64,000 nucleotides of DNA from Aromatoleum anaerobium (GCF_012910705.2 NZ_WTVG02000038.1:124001-188000); one strand, 5' to 3'. Shown: positions 1-12,004, counted from the first letter of the stretch. Notes: generated by a model not told the origin, from the letters alone. A program made the numbers and translations.

Positions 1-254
1 CCGTGACCGTGCCCGGTGTTCGCGAAGAAACGACGATGCGCTACAAAGTGAACGGCAGCGCCGAGATGACCGACCCGTCACTGGTGCGAGTACACGGCGT
101 TAGCCGACGCCGTTGTGCGAGCCCGTTACTGAGCATGGTCCGGGAATCGTCGGTGACAGTGGTGAGCGGTGAGAGCCGCATCCCGTTTGAGAGATCGAGT
201 CGAATTCGACGCTTCCCCTGGCGCTGCCGTTCATCAACAATCGTGAGGCAGACC
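1..254 (+). other. Non-coding upstream end of an IS110-type element
   Basis: No gene is supported here. The frame of the downstream transposase stays open through this stretch, but its translation looks like low-complexity Arg/Ser-rich noise, not a transposase domain. In IS110-family elements a long non-coding end beside the transposase can encode the bridge RNA that pairs with target and donor DNA, so roughly 250 non-coding bases upstream fit that layout. The outer boundary of the element is not visible because the window starts inside or very close to it. Confidence 0.4.
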
Positions 255-1577
255 ATGGCGATGCGCAAGCGAAACGAGGAAGTCTTTCCCAATGCGGCAG
301 GGATTGATGTCGGCGCATCGAGTCACTGGGTGGCGGTGCCGCCGCATGTGGCCGAGGATTCGGTGCGCGAATTCGGGGCGATGACCGACGACTTGAACGG
401 GATGGCCGACTGGCTGCTGGCCTGTGGAGTCGATACCGTGGCGCTGGAATCGACCGGGGTGTACTGGATTCCGGTGCATGAGGTGCTGGAACAGCGCGGG
501 CTGAAGGTCTGGCTGGTCGATGCGCGGCAGTTGAAATACGTGCCCGGCCGCAAGAGCGACGTGCAGGATTGCCAGTGGCTGCAGAAACTCATGAGCCTCG
601 GGTTGCTGCGCGCCGCCTGGCGTCCGGCGGGCGAGGTATGCGTCGTGCGCGCGATCGTGCGCCAACGCGAGGTCCTCCTGACCGAGCAGGCGCGCTGGGT
701 GCAGCGCATGCAGAAGGCGCTCGTGCAGATGAACCTCCAGCTGACCGAAGTGCTCAGCGACATCATGGGCATGACCGGGGAGGCGATCATCCGCGCCATT
801 GTCGCCGGCGAGCGCGATCCGCAGGTGCTGGCTCGGCTTCGCCATCGTCGGGTCAAGGCCAGCTCCGAGGACGTGGTCAAGGCACTGACCGGCAACTGGC
901 GCGAGGAACATCTGTTCGTGCTCGGCCAAGCGCTGGCGATGTACGACGACATTGCGCGTCGCCTCACCGAGTGCGATGCCAAGCTGCAGACGCTGCTGGC
1001 CGAACGCGGTCAAACCCAGCTTGATCTCGGCCAAGCGCCGCGCAGCGGCAGCAAACTGGCGACAGCATTCGGCCTTCGTCAAGCCTTGGCTAACTGGGCC
1101 GGCGTCGATCTGACGCGCATCAATGGCCTGGGCGTCACCGTTGTCATGAAGCTCCTGTCGGAGATCGGGCCCGATCTGAGTCGCTTTGCCAGCGTCAAGC
1201 ACTTCTGCTCCTGGCTCGGGCTTTGTCCGGGCACCAAGATCAGCGGCGGCAAGGTGCTCGCGTCCAGCACCAAGCGCTCAGCCAATCGGGCGCGGCATGC
1301 GCTGAAGATGGCGGCCATGACGCTCTCGCACAGCAACTCAGCCCTCGGCGCCTTCTACCACCGGCTGTGCGCACGCATGGACAAACCCCGCGCCAATACC
1401 GCTGTCGCCCACAAACTGGCCCGCCTGGTCTACTTCATGCTCACGCGCGGCGAACAATTCGTCGATCAGGGGCAACAACGTTACGAGGAACAGCAGCGGC
1501 AACGTAGTATCGCCGCCCTCAAGCGCCGCGCCGCTGCCCTCGGGTTTCAACTTCAACCGACCGCGGTGACCGCATGA
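255..1577 (+). CDS. IS110-family transposase (DEDD recombinase)
   Basis: A 440-residue transposase of the IS110 family, which moves the element using a RuvC-like DEDD domain plus a C-terminal serine-containing domain. The N-terminal part shows the acidic set: D18 in GIDVG, E65 in ALESTG, and D102 and D105 in KSDVQD. The C-terminal half (about residues 290-400) matches the Transposase_20 type, with INGLGVTVVMKLLSEIG and a later SWLGLCPG..ISGGK stretch carrying the likely catalytic serine. The ATG at 255 was chosen because GAGG lies six bases upstream and the protein family begins here; the open frame extends upstream to base 3 without family character. The gene is full length and probably functional. 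Confidence 0.9.
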   Translation: MAMRKRNEEVFPNAAGIDVGASSHWVAVPPHVAEDSVREFGAMTDDLNGMADWLLACGVDTVALESTGVYWIPVHEVLEQRGLKVWLVDARQLKYVPGRKSDVQDCQWLQKLMSLGLLRAAWRPAGEVCVVRAIVRQREVLLTEQARWVQRMQKALVQMNLQLTEVLSDIMGMTGEAIIRAIVAGERDPQVLARLRHRRVKASSEDVVKALTGNWREEHLFVLGQALAMYDDIARRLTECDAKLQTLLAERGQTQLDLGQAPRSGSKLATAFGLRQALANWAGVDLTRINGLGVTVVMKLLSEIGPDLSRFASVKHFCSWLGLCPGTKISGGKVLASSTKRSANRARHALKMAAMTLSHSNSALGAFYHRLCARMDKPRANTAVAHKLARLVYFMLTRGEQFVDQGQQRYEEQQRQRSIAALKRRAAALGFQLQPTAVTA

Positions 1578-1626
1578 AAACCGCTGCCGTCAGTTCTGTT
1601 TCTTGAGAGGGGTGGAGATTCGCTCG

Positions 1627-1653
1627 TGCCGCCCGCATCGCCTGCGGGCGGCA
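1627..1653. repeat. Strong hairpin between the IS110 transposase and azoR
   Basis: An 11-bp perfect inverted repeat, TGCCGCCCGCA and its complement, encloses a 5-base loop. No T-run follows in either direction, so a rho-independent terminator is unlikely. It lies in the 152-bp stretch between the transposase stop and azoR, where no gene is seen. IS110-family elements have no simple terminal repeats and some insert at palindromic chromosomal sequences, so this may be a target or end structure of the element; that part is inference. Confidence 0.35.
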
Positions 1654-1729
1654 TCCGTCTTTGCGGAGGCGATCAGTGGAGGTGCGGCGCGAGGCCGCAG
1701 CGCGGTTCAGGCGGCGCGGCGGCGATGCG

Positions 1730-2329
1730 TCACCCCAGCGCCGCCGCGATTTCGCGCTCGGCGTCAGCGAAAGCCTGCTGCTCGGCATCAGGGCCCATTG
1801 CGAGGCCTTCGGCAAAGATGAAATGCACGTCGGTCATGCCGAGGAAACCGAAGATCGTCTTCAGGTACGGCACCTGGGTGTCCGCCGGGGTATCGCGGTA
1901 GCGCCCGCCGCGGGCGAAAGCGACGTACACTTTCTTGTCCTTCAGCAAACCTTCGGGACCGTTCGCCGTGTAGCGGAACGTGACCTTCACGCGCGTGATC
2001 GCGTCGATCCAGTTCTTCAGTTGCACCGGCACGCCGAAGTTGTACATCGGCACGCCGATGACGACGGCGTCGGCGGCCTGGATCTCGGCGATCAGCGCGT
2101 CGTCGAGCGCGACGCGGGCCGCCTGCTCGGGCGTGCGCTTGTCGGCCGGCGTGAACAGCGCGCCGAGCGCCGCTTCGTCGAGCACCGGATGCGGCGCGTG
2201 CGCGAGGCTGCGCACGACGACGGTGGCGCCGGGGTTCGACGCACGCAGGCGCTCGACGATGCTGTTCGCGACGCGGGTGGAGTTGGAAGCGTCGCTGCGG
2301 GCGCTCGAATTGACTTGCAGGATGTTCAT
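1730..2329 (-). CDS. azoR: FMN-dependent NADH-azoreductase
   Basis: A 199-residue flavodoxin-fold oxidoreductase of the AzoR/AcpD family. It transfers electrons from NAD(P)H through FMN to azo compounds and quinones in the cytoplasm. Visible features are the N-terminal beta strand with the FMN-phosphate serine region ([11 protein letters not shown]), the flavin-contacting [16 protein letters not shown] segment at about 94-109, and the AFARGG turn at 137-142. Length is typical of the family. GGAG sits six bases before the ATG. AzoR genes often lie next to a divergent LysR-type regulator, but none is present here, and the next upstream stretch holds only a fragment. Physiological substrate cannot be told from sequence. 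Confidence 0.93.
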   Translation of the reverse strand: MNILQVNSSARSDASNSTRVANSIVERLRASNPGATVVVRSLAHAPHPVLDEAALGALFTPADKRTPEQAARVALDDALIAEIQAADAVVIGVPMYNFGVPVQLKNWIDAITRVKVTFRYTANGPEGLLKDKKVYVAFARGGRYRDTPADTQVPYLKTIFGFLGMTDVHFIFAEGLAMGPDAEQQAFADAEREIAAALG

Positions 2330-2431
2330 TGCGTTCTCCAGGTGAGTGTTTTGCGGGTTCTACTTTATTGGCTTAACTGTTGCCTGAAAAGCCGCGAAAC
2401 CTGACAACACTGTTCCTGTTATTGCACGAGT

Positions 2432-2530
2432 GCGCTGCGCCCGATAAGGCTGGCGCTGATTGCGCCGTCGCTGGTGGTGCTGACGATGCTGCTGACCGCC
2501 GGCGACGCGGTCGGGCGCTTCAAGGCCTGA
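2432..2530 (+). pseudogene. Possible C-terminal remnant of a membrane protein
   Basis: The 292-bp gap between azoR and dsbB has no complete gene. One frame, open from 2405 to a TGA at 2528-2530, reads as a hydrophobic helix followed by a short basic tail (ending TAGDAVGRFKA). This looks like the end of a membrane protein whose front is gone. It is too short to name and could be chance in GC-rich DNA. Confidence 0.25.
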
Positions 2531-2621
2531 GCGGCGCACGACGAACTTTTCGTGCGGTGCGGCGACCAAGGCGGAGTCCTGGCCTACAATCCGGCCCTGC
2601 CCAACCCCTCGTCTGCCGACC

Positions 2622-3122
2622 ATGCAAGCTTTCGCCTTTTCCTCCCGCGCGCTGTTCCTCGGTCTCTTCGCGGTATGCGTCGGGCTGCTCGGCTTCGGCC
2701 TGTACCTGCAGCACGTCGTCGGGCTCGAACCGTGCCCGATGTGCATCATGCAGCGTTATGCCTTCGTCGCGATCGCACTGACGGCGCTGGTCGCCGGGCT
2801 GCATGCGCCGGGACGCCGCGGCACGCGCGGCTACGCCGGTGTGATCCTGCTGCTGGCGCTTGCCGGCGGGGGCGTCGCGCTGCGCCAGACGTGGATGCAG
2901 ATCTACCCGCCGGAGTTCGCCGAATGCGGGCCGGACCTCGAATTCATGCTCGGCAGCTTTCCGCTGGCCGATGCGCTGCCGATGATCTTCCAGGGCGCCG
3001 GCGATTGCTCGAAAGTCGACTGGGCTTTCCTCGGCCTGTCGATCGCGAACTGGTCACTGGTGTGCCTGACGCTCGTCGCGGTGTTCGCGATCATGATGAT
3101 CACGCGCAGGCGCGGCGGCTGA
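2622..3122 (+). CDS. dsbB: Disulfide bond formation protein B
   Basis: A 166-residue inner-membrane protein that reoxidises periplasmic DsbA and passes the electrons to quinone. Four hydrophobic segments are visible (about 9-30, 44-60, 71-88, 135-160). The first redox pair is C38-P-M-C41 at the start of the first periplasmic loop, and the second pair is C102 and C129 in the second loop. R45 just after the first pair is in the position of the conserved quinone-contact arginine. The length matches beta- and gammaproteobacterial DsbB. No dsbA is adjacent. There is only a weak ribosome site before the ATG, but the hydrophobic N-terminus supports this start. Confidence 0.93.
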   Translation: MQAFAFSSRALFLGLFAVCVGLLGFGLYLQHVVGLEPCPMCIMQRYAFVAIALTALVAGLHAPGRRGTRGYAGVILLLALAGGGVALRQTWMQIYPPEFAECGPDLEFMLGSFPLADALPMIFQGAGDCSKVDWAFLGLSIANWSLVCLTLVAVFAIMMITRRRGG

Positions 3123-3143
3123 AGCGCCCTGCCGGTCGGTCGC

Positions 3144-3364
3144 TCACCGGCACGCCACCGCGTCCCTGACGCCAAATTTGCGGAGGATCGTTTCCAGCGG
3201 GCAGATACCGGTAAAGCCGCTCTGGAACAGGTTCGCCCCGACGAAGGCGGTGAACCACAGGAAATTCGCATTGACGAAGAGCGGGGAGGCTTCGGCGCCG
3301 AGCGCGAGCGAGATCAGCACGAAGGCACCGGCGAAGATGCGGATGAACTGGTTGACGGTCAGGT

Positions 3365-3368
<4 letters not shown>
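3144..3368 (-). CDS. Small DUF2892 (YgaP-like) inner-membrane protein
   Basis: A 74-residue protein with two hydrophobic helices (about 8-24 and 35-52), followed by the C-P motif region GFTGICPLETILRKFG typical of DUF2892 proteins. It starts at GTG, which overlaps the stop of the RND transporter gene as GTGA, with AAGGAG seven bases upstream; the two are therefore translationally coupled and co-transcribed with the efflux genes. The open frame extends far upstream, but that part is a shadow of the RND gene. The function of the family is unknown; members often accompany rhodanese or efflux genes. Its coupling here suggests a part in, or a shared inducer with, the efflux pump. Confidence 0.85.
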
Positions 3369-6622
<3,254 letters not shown>

Positions 6623-6635
6623 CGTCATATCCCCG

Positions 6636-7685
6636 TCAGCGGCTCGCGGCGCGCGCGGTGCGGCCGGCAATGCTTGCCCGCACCGGATCGAGCGCCACCT
6701 CATCGCCGCCGACGAGCCCGGCGAGCACTTCGACGCTGCCGTCCGCCAGCGCCTCGCCGGCGCGAATCTGCCGCAGGCTGAAACCGCCCTTGCCGTCGGC
6801 GACATACACGCCGGTGATCTCGCCGCGCCGCAGGATCGCCTCGGCCGGCACCGCGATACGCCGGTCCTCGCCGGTTGTGAAATGGACGCGCGCGAACATT
6901 CCCGGCACCAGCCCGGTTGCCGCCGGAGGCAGATCGACACGCACCCGGACGGTATGCGTGCGCGGGTCGGCTGCGGGCAGCACGGTGACGCGAGCGGCGT
7001 CGAACCAGCGCCCCGACTCCGGCAGTTCGATGCGCGCCGTCAGCTGCTCCCCGGTGACGCCGGCGATGCGGTATTGCGGCACGTCGACGATTGCGCGCAT
7101 CGCTGCCGGGTCATAGACGGTCAGCAGCACGCGCCCGGGCTGCGCCATGTCGCCCGGTTCGACGTGGCGCGCCGCGACCAGCCCCGTCAAGGGCGAGACG
7201 ATTGTCGTGTACCCCTGCACCGCTCCCGCCTGGCCGCGCCCGGCACGTGCCGCACGCAACTGTGCTTCGGCCGAGTCGTATGCCGCTTTCGCCTGGTCCA
7301 GCGCGGAAGAGCTGACGAAGCGGCGCTCGAGCAGGCGGGCGGTGCGCTCCAATGCCGCTTTCGCATTGATGAGGTTCGCCTGCGCCTCGGCGATGCCGGC
7401 TTCTGCGCCGGCCACGGCCTGCGCCGCCTCGACGGCATCGATGCGCAACAGCACCTCGCCCTTCGCGATGCGGTCGCCGGCATCGACGTTCAAGGCGACG
7501 ATGCGACCCGACACCTGCGCCGCGAGCGCAACCTGGTGAACCGCTTCGAGCGTCGCTTCGGCGGGGTGGGAGCGCGCCACGACGCGAGCTTCGACCCGCA
7601 CTGTGGACAATTCGGCGTGCGCGATCCCGGCAGCGGCGAGCGCCAGCGGAATCAGCAGGAGGCGGATGAGCAGCTGATCGATCAT
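6636..7685 (-). CDS. RND efflux periplasmic adaptor (membrane fusion protein)
   Basis: A 349-residue HlyD/AcrA-type adaptor that links the inner-membrane RND pump to an outer-membrane channel. A signal peptide is visible at 1-24 (hydrophobic core, ending AGIAHA). It is followed by a lipoyl-like half-motif (AQVSGRIVALNVDAGDRIAKG), an alpha-helical hairpin (about 90-150) and the second lipoyl half (TTIVSPLTGLVAARHVEPGD), then a beta-barrel region. This is the first gene of the operon adaptor-permease-DUF2892. A palindrome and a possible promoter end directly at the start codon, so the transcript may have almost no leader. Confidence 0.92.
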   Translation of the reverse strand: MIDQLLIRLLLIPLALAAAGIAHAELSTVRVEARVVARSHPAEATLEAVHQVALAAQVSGRIVALNVDAGDRIAKGEVLLRIDAVEAAQAVAGAEAGIAEAQANLINAKAALERTARLLERRFVSSSALDQAKAAYDSAEAQLRAARAGRGQAGAVQGYTTIVSPLTGLVAARHVEPGDMAQPGRVLLTVYDPAAMRAIVDVPQYRIAGVTGEQLTARIELPESGRWFDAARVTVLPAADPRTHTVRVRVDLPPAATGLVPGMFARVHFTTGEDRRIAVPAEAILRRGEITGVYVADGKGGFSLRQIRAGEALADGSVEVLAGLVGGDEVALDPVRASIAGRTARAASR

Positions 7686-7720
7686 GAATATCAGTTTATG
7701 CTAATATTCAAACAAGTCAA
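7686..7720 (-). promoter_or_regulatory. Candidate operator and promoter of the RND efflux operon
   Basis: On the minus strand TTGACT (7715-7720) and TAAACT (7693-7698) are 16 bases apart and face the adaptor gene. An inverted repeat, GAATAT at 7686-7691 and ATATTC at 7704-7709, brackets the -10 region and abuts the ATG. GAATAT-like palindromes are typical of ArsR/BigR-type repressor sites, which is only suggestive here; no regulator gene is adjacent. Predicted initiation falls within one or two bases of the start codon. Confidence 0.35.
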
Positions 7721-7776
7721 CGCCTCTCCTGCCATTGCATGCTGCCCGCGAAGGTGGGCAAACGTGCCGTCAGCGC

Positions 7777-8163
7777 TCAACCATCGCCTTCGATTGCACA
7801 TTGCCGCGCGTAGCTCGCCATCGCCGCGACGACCGGTTCGGCCTCACCGACGGCGAGCGTCTGGACGATCTCGCATCCACGATGACGTTCGCAGGCCGCG
7901 GCGACGAGTTTCGGCAGATCGTTTTTCAGGTGCCCGCCACGGGCGATGAACATCGGCACGATGACAATCCGCCGCGCGCCCCTGGCGACCAGCGCATCGA
8001 TCGCCTCGTCGAGTGTCGGCGCGAGGAACTCGAGGAACGCGAGTTCGACGCCGAGCTCCGGCGCCAGCGCGCGCAGCGTGTCGCGAACGCGCTCCATCGG
8101 CTGCGCCCACGCCGGATCGCGTGCGCCGTGGCCGAACAGCACTACTGCCCTGTCATGAGTCAT
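7777..8163 (-). CDS. Small CbiX-type sirohydrochlorin chelatase
   Basis: A 128-residue single-domain CbiX protein, which inserts cobalt or ferrous iron into sirohydrochlorin (cobalamin or siroheme synthesis). The metal-ligand histidines are visible: H12 in LFGHGARD and H78 in ARGGHLKND. E43 lies in the active-site strand. Length equals the short, dimerising CbiX form rather than the duplicated long form. Its ATG overlaps the tcdA stop as ATGA, so the two are coupled. Which metal is used in vivo is not shown by the sequence, and no other tetrapyrrole gene is adjacent. Confidence 0.85.
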   Translation of the reverse strand: MTHDRAVVLFGHGARDPAWAQPMERVRDTLRALAPELGVELAFLEFLAPTLDEAIDALVARGARRIVIVPMFIARGGHLKNDLPKLVAAACERHRGCEIVQTLAVGEAEPVVAAMASYARQCAIEGDG

Positions 8164-8981
8164 GGGTGGTCCTCCTGCGCCTCGGGGGCGTCGCCGGCCG
8201 GGCGCGCCAGCAGCCGTTCGAGCGCGCGTGCCGCGGCGAACAGGCCGACGCTGGCCGTCATCATCATGCTCGAACCATAGCCGGCACAGGCCAGCCCCTG
8301 CGGCCCATGCGGCAGGTCGCACGCCGCCCCGTCGAGGCGCAGCGCTTCGCTCGAATACACCGCCTCGATGCCGAACAGCCGCTTCGGGTTGCGCGGAAAG
8401 CCGTGCTCGCTGCGCAGCCGCTTGCGCACTTTTGCCAGTAGCGGGTCCTGTTCGGTGCGCGACAGGTCGTCGACGCGGATCCTCGAAGGATCGGTCTTGC
8501 CGCCCGCGCCGCCGGCGACGATCAAGGGAATGCGGCGCGTGCGGCACGCCAGCACGATTGCGACCTTGGCCCGCACGTTGTCGATCGCGTCGATGACGAC
8601 GTCGAAATCCCGCAGCAGCGCCGCCGCGTTGTCCTCGCCGACGAAGTCCTCGACGACGGCGACGTTCACGAGCGGATTGATCGCGCGCAGGCGCTCGGCC
8701 ATCGCGACGACCTTCGCCTGCCCGAGCGTGGCATCGAGCGCGTGGCTCTGCCGGTTGATGTTCGATTCGGCGACGTGGTCGAGGTCGATCAGCGTGAGGT
8801 GGCCGACGCCGCTGCGCGCGAGCGCCTCGGCCGCCCAGGAACCGACGCCGCCGATGCCCACGACGCAGACGCGCGCGCAATCGAGCCGCGGCAGCGCATC
8901 GTTGCCATAAAGACGGGCGATGCCGCCGAAGCGTCGTTCCCGGTCGACGTCCGGAAAGGTGGAAGTGATCGGAGCCGACAT
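8160..8981 (-). CDS. tcdA: tRNA threonylcarbamoyladenosine dehydratase
   Basis: A 273-residue E1/ThiF-like enzyme (TcdA/CsdL) that uses ATP to dehydrate t6A at position 37 of ANN-decoding tRNAs to cyclic ct6A. The nucleotide-binding loop GIGGVGSW is at 42-49, and the acidic adenylation segment LIDLDHVAESNINRQ at 64-78. The frame is open further upstream, but the family begins with a short N-terminus before RFGG.ARLYG, so the ATG at 8981 fits. It is the first gene of a two-gene unit with the chelatase. No csdA/csdE sulfur-transfer genes are in the window. Confidence 0.93.
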   Translation of the reverse strand: MSAPITSTFPDVDRERRFGGIARLYGNDALPRLDCARVCVVGIGGVGSWAAEALARSGVGHLTLIDLDHVAESNINRQSHALDATLGQAKVVAMAERLRAINPLVNVAVVEDFVGEDNAAALLRDFDVVIDAIDNVRAKVAIVLACRTRRIPLIVAGGAGGKTDPSRIRVDDLSRTEQDPLLAKVRKRLRSEHGFPRNPKRLFGIEAVYSSEALRLDGAACDLPHGPQGLACAGYGSSMMMTASVGLFAAARALERLLARPAGDAPEAQEDHP

Positions 8982-9084
8982 GAAACCTGCAAGCGGATGG
9001 GGGAGCGCCGATGTTACCTCAGCGGGCGTGCGCCTGAACTGAATCGCGCCTGCCTTGCTCCAACCGGCGACAGGGGGAACGATC

Positions 9085-9750
9085 ATGCATCGACCGCTAT
9101 GCCGGGCACTGTTCTGCATCACGCTGGCGTTCGGGTGCGCGCACGCGGTTGCGGACACTCCGGCAGCGGCCCTCGCCCAGAATGCGATCGGCGCCTACGA
9201 GGCGGGGCGCCACGACGAAGCGGCCCGACTGTTCGAGCGTGCCGCGCGCGCCGGCAACCGCCTCGCCCAGTTCAATTACGCGATGATGCTGTATCGCAAC
9301 GAGGCGCAGTCGCGCGACGCGAACGCCGCGTGGCGCTGGCTGCGCCGTGCCGCCGGGGCCGGTCTGCCGCAGGCGCAGTTCACGCTGGCGCGATTGTACG
9401 AACGCGGCGACGGCGTCCCGAAGTCCCTGCCGACCGCGGCGGAGTGGTATCGGCGGGCCGCCGGGCAGGGCCACGTCGAGGCGCAGGTGAGCCTCGCGTC
9501 GATGTATTTCGTCGGCCACGGCGTCCCGCTCGATGCTGCGACTGCGGCACGCTGGTATCTTGCCGCCGCGCGCGCCGGTCACGTCGGCGCGCAGCACATC
9601 ATCGCGAGCCTGTACGAGACCGGCAACGGCGTCGCCGCGGATCGGCGACTGGCGGCGCACTGGTATCTGCAGGCGGCGCAGCAGGGCGACGCGGCCGCGC
9701 GGGAAAAACACGCCGCGCTGATGTCGCAGATCGATGCCACCACGCCATGA
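9085..9750 (+). CDS. Secreted Sel1-like repeat protein
   Basis: A 221-residue protein with an N-terminal signal peptide (about 1-23, ending HAVA) and four to five Sel1-like repeats of about 36 residues. Repeat signatures include AQFNYAMMLYRN, AQFTLARLYERGDGV, AQVSLASMYFVGHGV and AQHIIASLYETGNGV, each followed by A..WY..AA. Such alpha-alpha solenoids act as protein-interaction scaffolds, usually in the periplasm. AGGGGG lies a few bases before the chosen ATG, which also gives the cleanest signal peptide. It is transcribed divergently from tcdA. Partner and function are unknown. Confidence 0.85.
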   Translation: MHRPLCRALFCITLAFGCAHAVADTPAAALAQNAIGAYEAGRHDEAARLFERAARAGNRLAQFNYAMMLYRNEAQSRDANAAWRWLRRAAGAGLPQAQFTLARLYERGDGVPKSLPTAAEWYRRAAGQGHVEAQVSLASMYFVGHGVPLDAATAARWYLAAARAGHVGAQHIIASLYETGNGVAADRRLAAHWYLQAAQQGDAAAREKHAALMSQIDATTP

Positions 9751-9772
9751 GCAGGCCCCGGCGCAGGCGACA

Positions 9773-10741
9773 CTACTGCGTCGGCGCCGGCTCCTTCCCG
9801 GCGGTGAAATCGAGCCACACTCCGAGCCCTTGGGCATTGAGTTCCAGATCCTGCCGGAACAGATCGAGCACTTCCGCTTCGGGGTGCGTCCAGCCCTGGC
9901 GCTCGGCCTCTTCGCGCACAATCTGCTCCAGCCCCGCAAGGATCTCGACGTGGCGCGCGACGCCCTCGCCGCGCGCCGCCTGCGCAACCGCGACATGAGC
10001 GCCGATCAGCCGGTGCAGGTCCGCCCCGAGGCGTTCGACGTCGGTCACGCGACTGTAGTGGGTGAGATACATCGCCTCGGGGAGGAAACTCAGCAGGCGG
10101 TCGATCGACGCATGCAGCGCGTCCGGATCGAACTGCGTCGGCGTCGTTGTCGGGAAAATCGAAGCGCGGCCGTCGACGTCGAGTTCGCGGTAGGAAAGCC
10201 CGAACGTGTCGCCGGTGAAGAAGGCGCGGGCCGTCTCGTCCCACACGCAGATATGATGCCGTGAATGTCCCGGCGTCTCGAGGACGAGGAAGCGGCGCCC
10301 CGCGAGATCGATTTCCGTGCCATCTGCGGCGGCCACGATGCGCTCCGGCGGCACCGGCGCGAGCCGCCCGTATAGCGCGAAAGCCCGCTCCGCGCCGTAC
10401 ACTGCGGAGGTGCCTTCCCACAGTTTCGCCGGGTCGACCATGTGGCGCACGCCGCGCGGATGGACGACCAGCCTGGCGTTCGGAAATGCGCACATCAGGC
10501 TGCCGGCGCCGCCCGCGTGGTCGAGGTGAATATGGGTGAGGATGACCCAGTCGACGTTTTCGGGGGCGATGCCGGCGGCGACGAGGGCGCCCAGCACGCG
10601 TGGGACGGAGGCGTTCGTGCCGGTGTCGACGACCGCCGCGTGCCCCTGATGGATGACCAGGTGGATCGCCGCGACGCCGGGCCGGCCATAGCCGGCATCG
10701 ACCGCAAGAATGCCGTCGGGGTGGGCGGTGACGTGCTGCAC
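9773..10741 (-). CDS. MBL-fold metallo-hydrolase
   Basis: A 322-residue metallo-beta-lactamase-fold hydrolase. The metal-binding signature is THIHLDHAGG, with H70, H72, D74 and H75. Further ligands are the histidine in TPGHSRHH and the aspartate in FFTGDTFG. The GTG at 10741 was chosen because a perfect AGGAGG sits nine bases upstream; an upstream ATG at 10762 has no such site. The residues after the fold are a helical C-terminal extension. This subgroup is annotated widely as generic hydrolase and the substrate cannot be inferred. It is convergent with the Sel1 gene and divergent from the aminotransferase gene. Confidence 0.85.
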   Translation of the reverse strand: MQHVTAHPDGILAVDAGYGRPGVAAIHLVIHQGHAAVVDTGTNASVPRVLGALVAAGIAPENVDWVILTHIHLDHAGGAGSLMCAFPNARLVVHPRGVRHMVDPAKLWEGTSAVYGAERAFALYGRLAPVPPERIVAAADGTEIDLAGRRFLVLETPGHSRHHICVWDETARAFFTGDTFGLSYRELDVDGRASIFPTTTPTQFDPDALHASIDRLLSFLPEAMYLTHYSRVTDVERLGADLHRLIGAHVAVAQAARGEGVARHVEILAGLEQIVREEAERQGWTHPEAEVLDLFRQDLELNAQGLGVWLDFTAGKEPAPTQ

Positions 10742-10855
10742 GATTGTCTTCCTCCTGCACATTCGGTTAGTTTTCCGCAATTGTATCCGCTGCACGGGAT
10801 AAAGACCCGGCATCGAACCGCAAGCTTTTATTGCATCGCAACAGGGCTGACGACG

Positions 10856-12001
10856 ATGAATCCGATTTTCGACTTCGACACGGAGATAGACCGGCGCCGC
10901 GTTCCCGGCGAAAAATGGGGACGCTATGAAGGCCGCGACGTCCTTCCGCTATGGGTCGCCGACATGGATTTCGCCGCGCCGCCGCCGGTCCTCGAAGCGC
11001 TCCGGCGCCGCCTCGATCACCGCGTCTTCGGCTACACCGACGCCTGGCCCGGCCTGATCGAAGCGGTGATCGAAGGCATCGCCCGCGACCACGCGTGGCG
11101 GATCGAGCCCGACTGGCTGGTGTGGCTGCCCGGCGTCGTGACCGGCTTCAATCTCGCCTGCCGCATCACTGGCGAAGCCGGCGACGAGGTGCTGACCGCG
11201 ACCCCCGTCTATCCGCCCTTCCTCGCTGCGCCCGGCAACAGTGATCGTCGCCTCGTGACGCGTCCGCTCGCCTTTGCCGAGGGCCGCTGGATCTGGGATC
11301 GCGACGCCTTCGAAGCCGCGCTGACACCGCGTAGCCGCCTGCTGATGCTGTGCAACCCGCACAATCCGGTCGGCCGCGTGTTCGACCGGGATGAATTGCG
11401 CTGGCTCGCCGACCTCGCCGAGCGGCACGACCTGACGATCTGTTCCGACGAAATCCACTGCGGCCTGGTGCTCGACGACGACGCCCCGCACCTCCCGATC
11501 GCCGCGCTCGATGCGTCGGTCGCACAACGCACGATCACGCTGATGGCGCCGTCGAAGACGTGGAACATTCCGGCGCTGTACTGTGCCTTCGCCGTCATTT
11601 CCGACAGCAGCCTGAGGCGGCGCTTTTGTCACGCGATGCGCGGCATCGTGCCGCACCCCAACGTCCTCGGGATGGTCGCCGCCGAAGCGGCCTACCGGGA
11701 CGGTGACCCGTGGCGCACGGCGCTGCTCGACTACCTGCGCGGCAACCGCGACCTCGTGATAGCCGCGATCGACACGATGCCCGGGCTCACGGCCGCCCGC
11801 CCGCAGGCGACCTACCTCGCGTGGATCGACTGCCGCGGCGCCGGGCTCGAAGAACCGGCGAAGTTCTTCGAAGCCGCCGGCGTCGGGCTGTCCGACGGCG
11901 CACCGTTCGGGATGCCCGGGTTCGTGCGCCTGAATTTCGGCTGCACACGCGCACTGCTCGGCAAAGCCCTCGCGCGCATGCGACAGGCACTGGGCGGCTG
12001 A
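10856..12001 (+). CDS. PatB-family PLP-dependent C-S lyase / aminotransferase
   Basis: A 381-residue fold-type I PLP enzyme of the PatB/MalY group, which usually cleaves cystathionine or cysteine conjugates (C-S beta-lyase) rather than transaminating. Family marks are PLWVADMDF at 31-39, FGYTD near 58-62, CNPHNPVG at 166-173, SDEIHCGL at 197-204, and the PLP-binding K234 in MAPSKTWN. Length is typical. It starts about 115 bases from the divergent MBL-hydrolase gene. No methionine-pathway genes are adjacent, so the exact substrate is open. Confidence 0.88.
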   Translation: MNPIFDFDTEIDRRRVPGEKWGRYEGRDVLPLWVADMDFAAPPPVLEALRRRLDHRVFGYTDAWPGLIEAVIEGIARDHAWRIEPDWLVWLPGVVTGFNLACRITGEAGDEVLTATPVYPPFLAAPGNSDRRLVTRPLAFAEGRWIWDRDAFEAALTPRSRLLMLCNPHNPVGRVFDRDELRWLADLAERHDLTICSDEIHCGLVLDDDAPHLPIAALDASVAQRTITLMAPSKTWNIPALYCAFAVISDSSLRRRFCHAMRGIVPHPNVLGMVAAEAAYRDGDPWRTALLDYLRGNRDLVIAAIDTMPGLTAARPQATYLAWIDCRGAGLEEPAKFFEAAGVGLSDGAPFGMPGFVRLNFGCTRALLGKALARMRQALGG

Positions 12002-12004
12002 CCG

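Noticed and set aside
3-254. N-terminal extension of the IS110 transposase
   Set aside because: The frame is open but the residues do not look like the family, and a good ribosome site precedes the ATG at 255.
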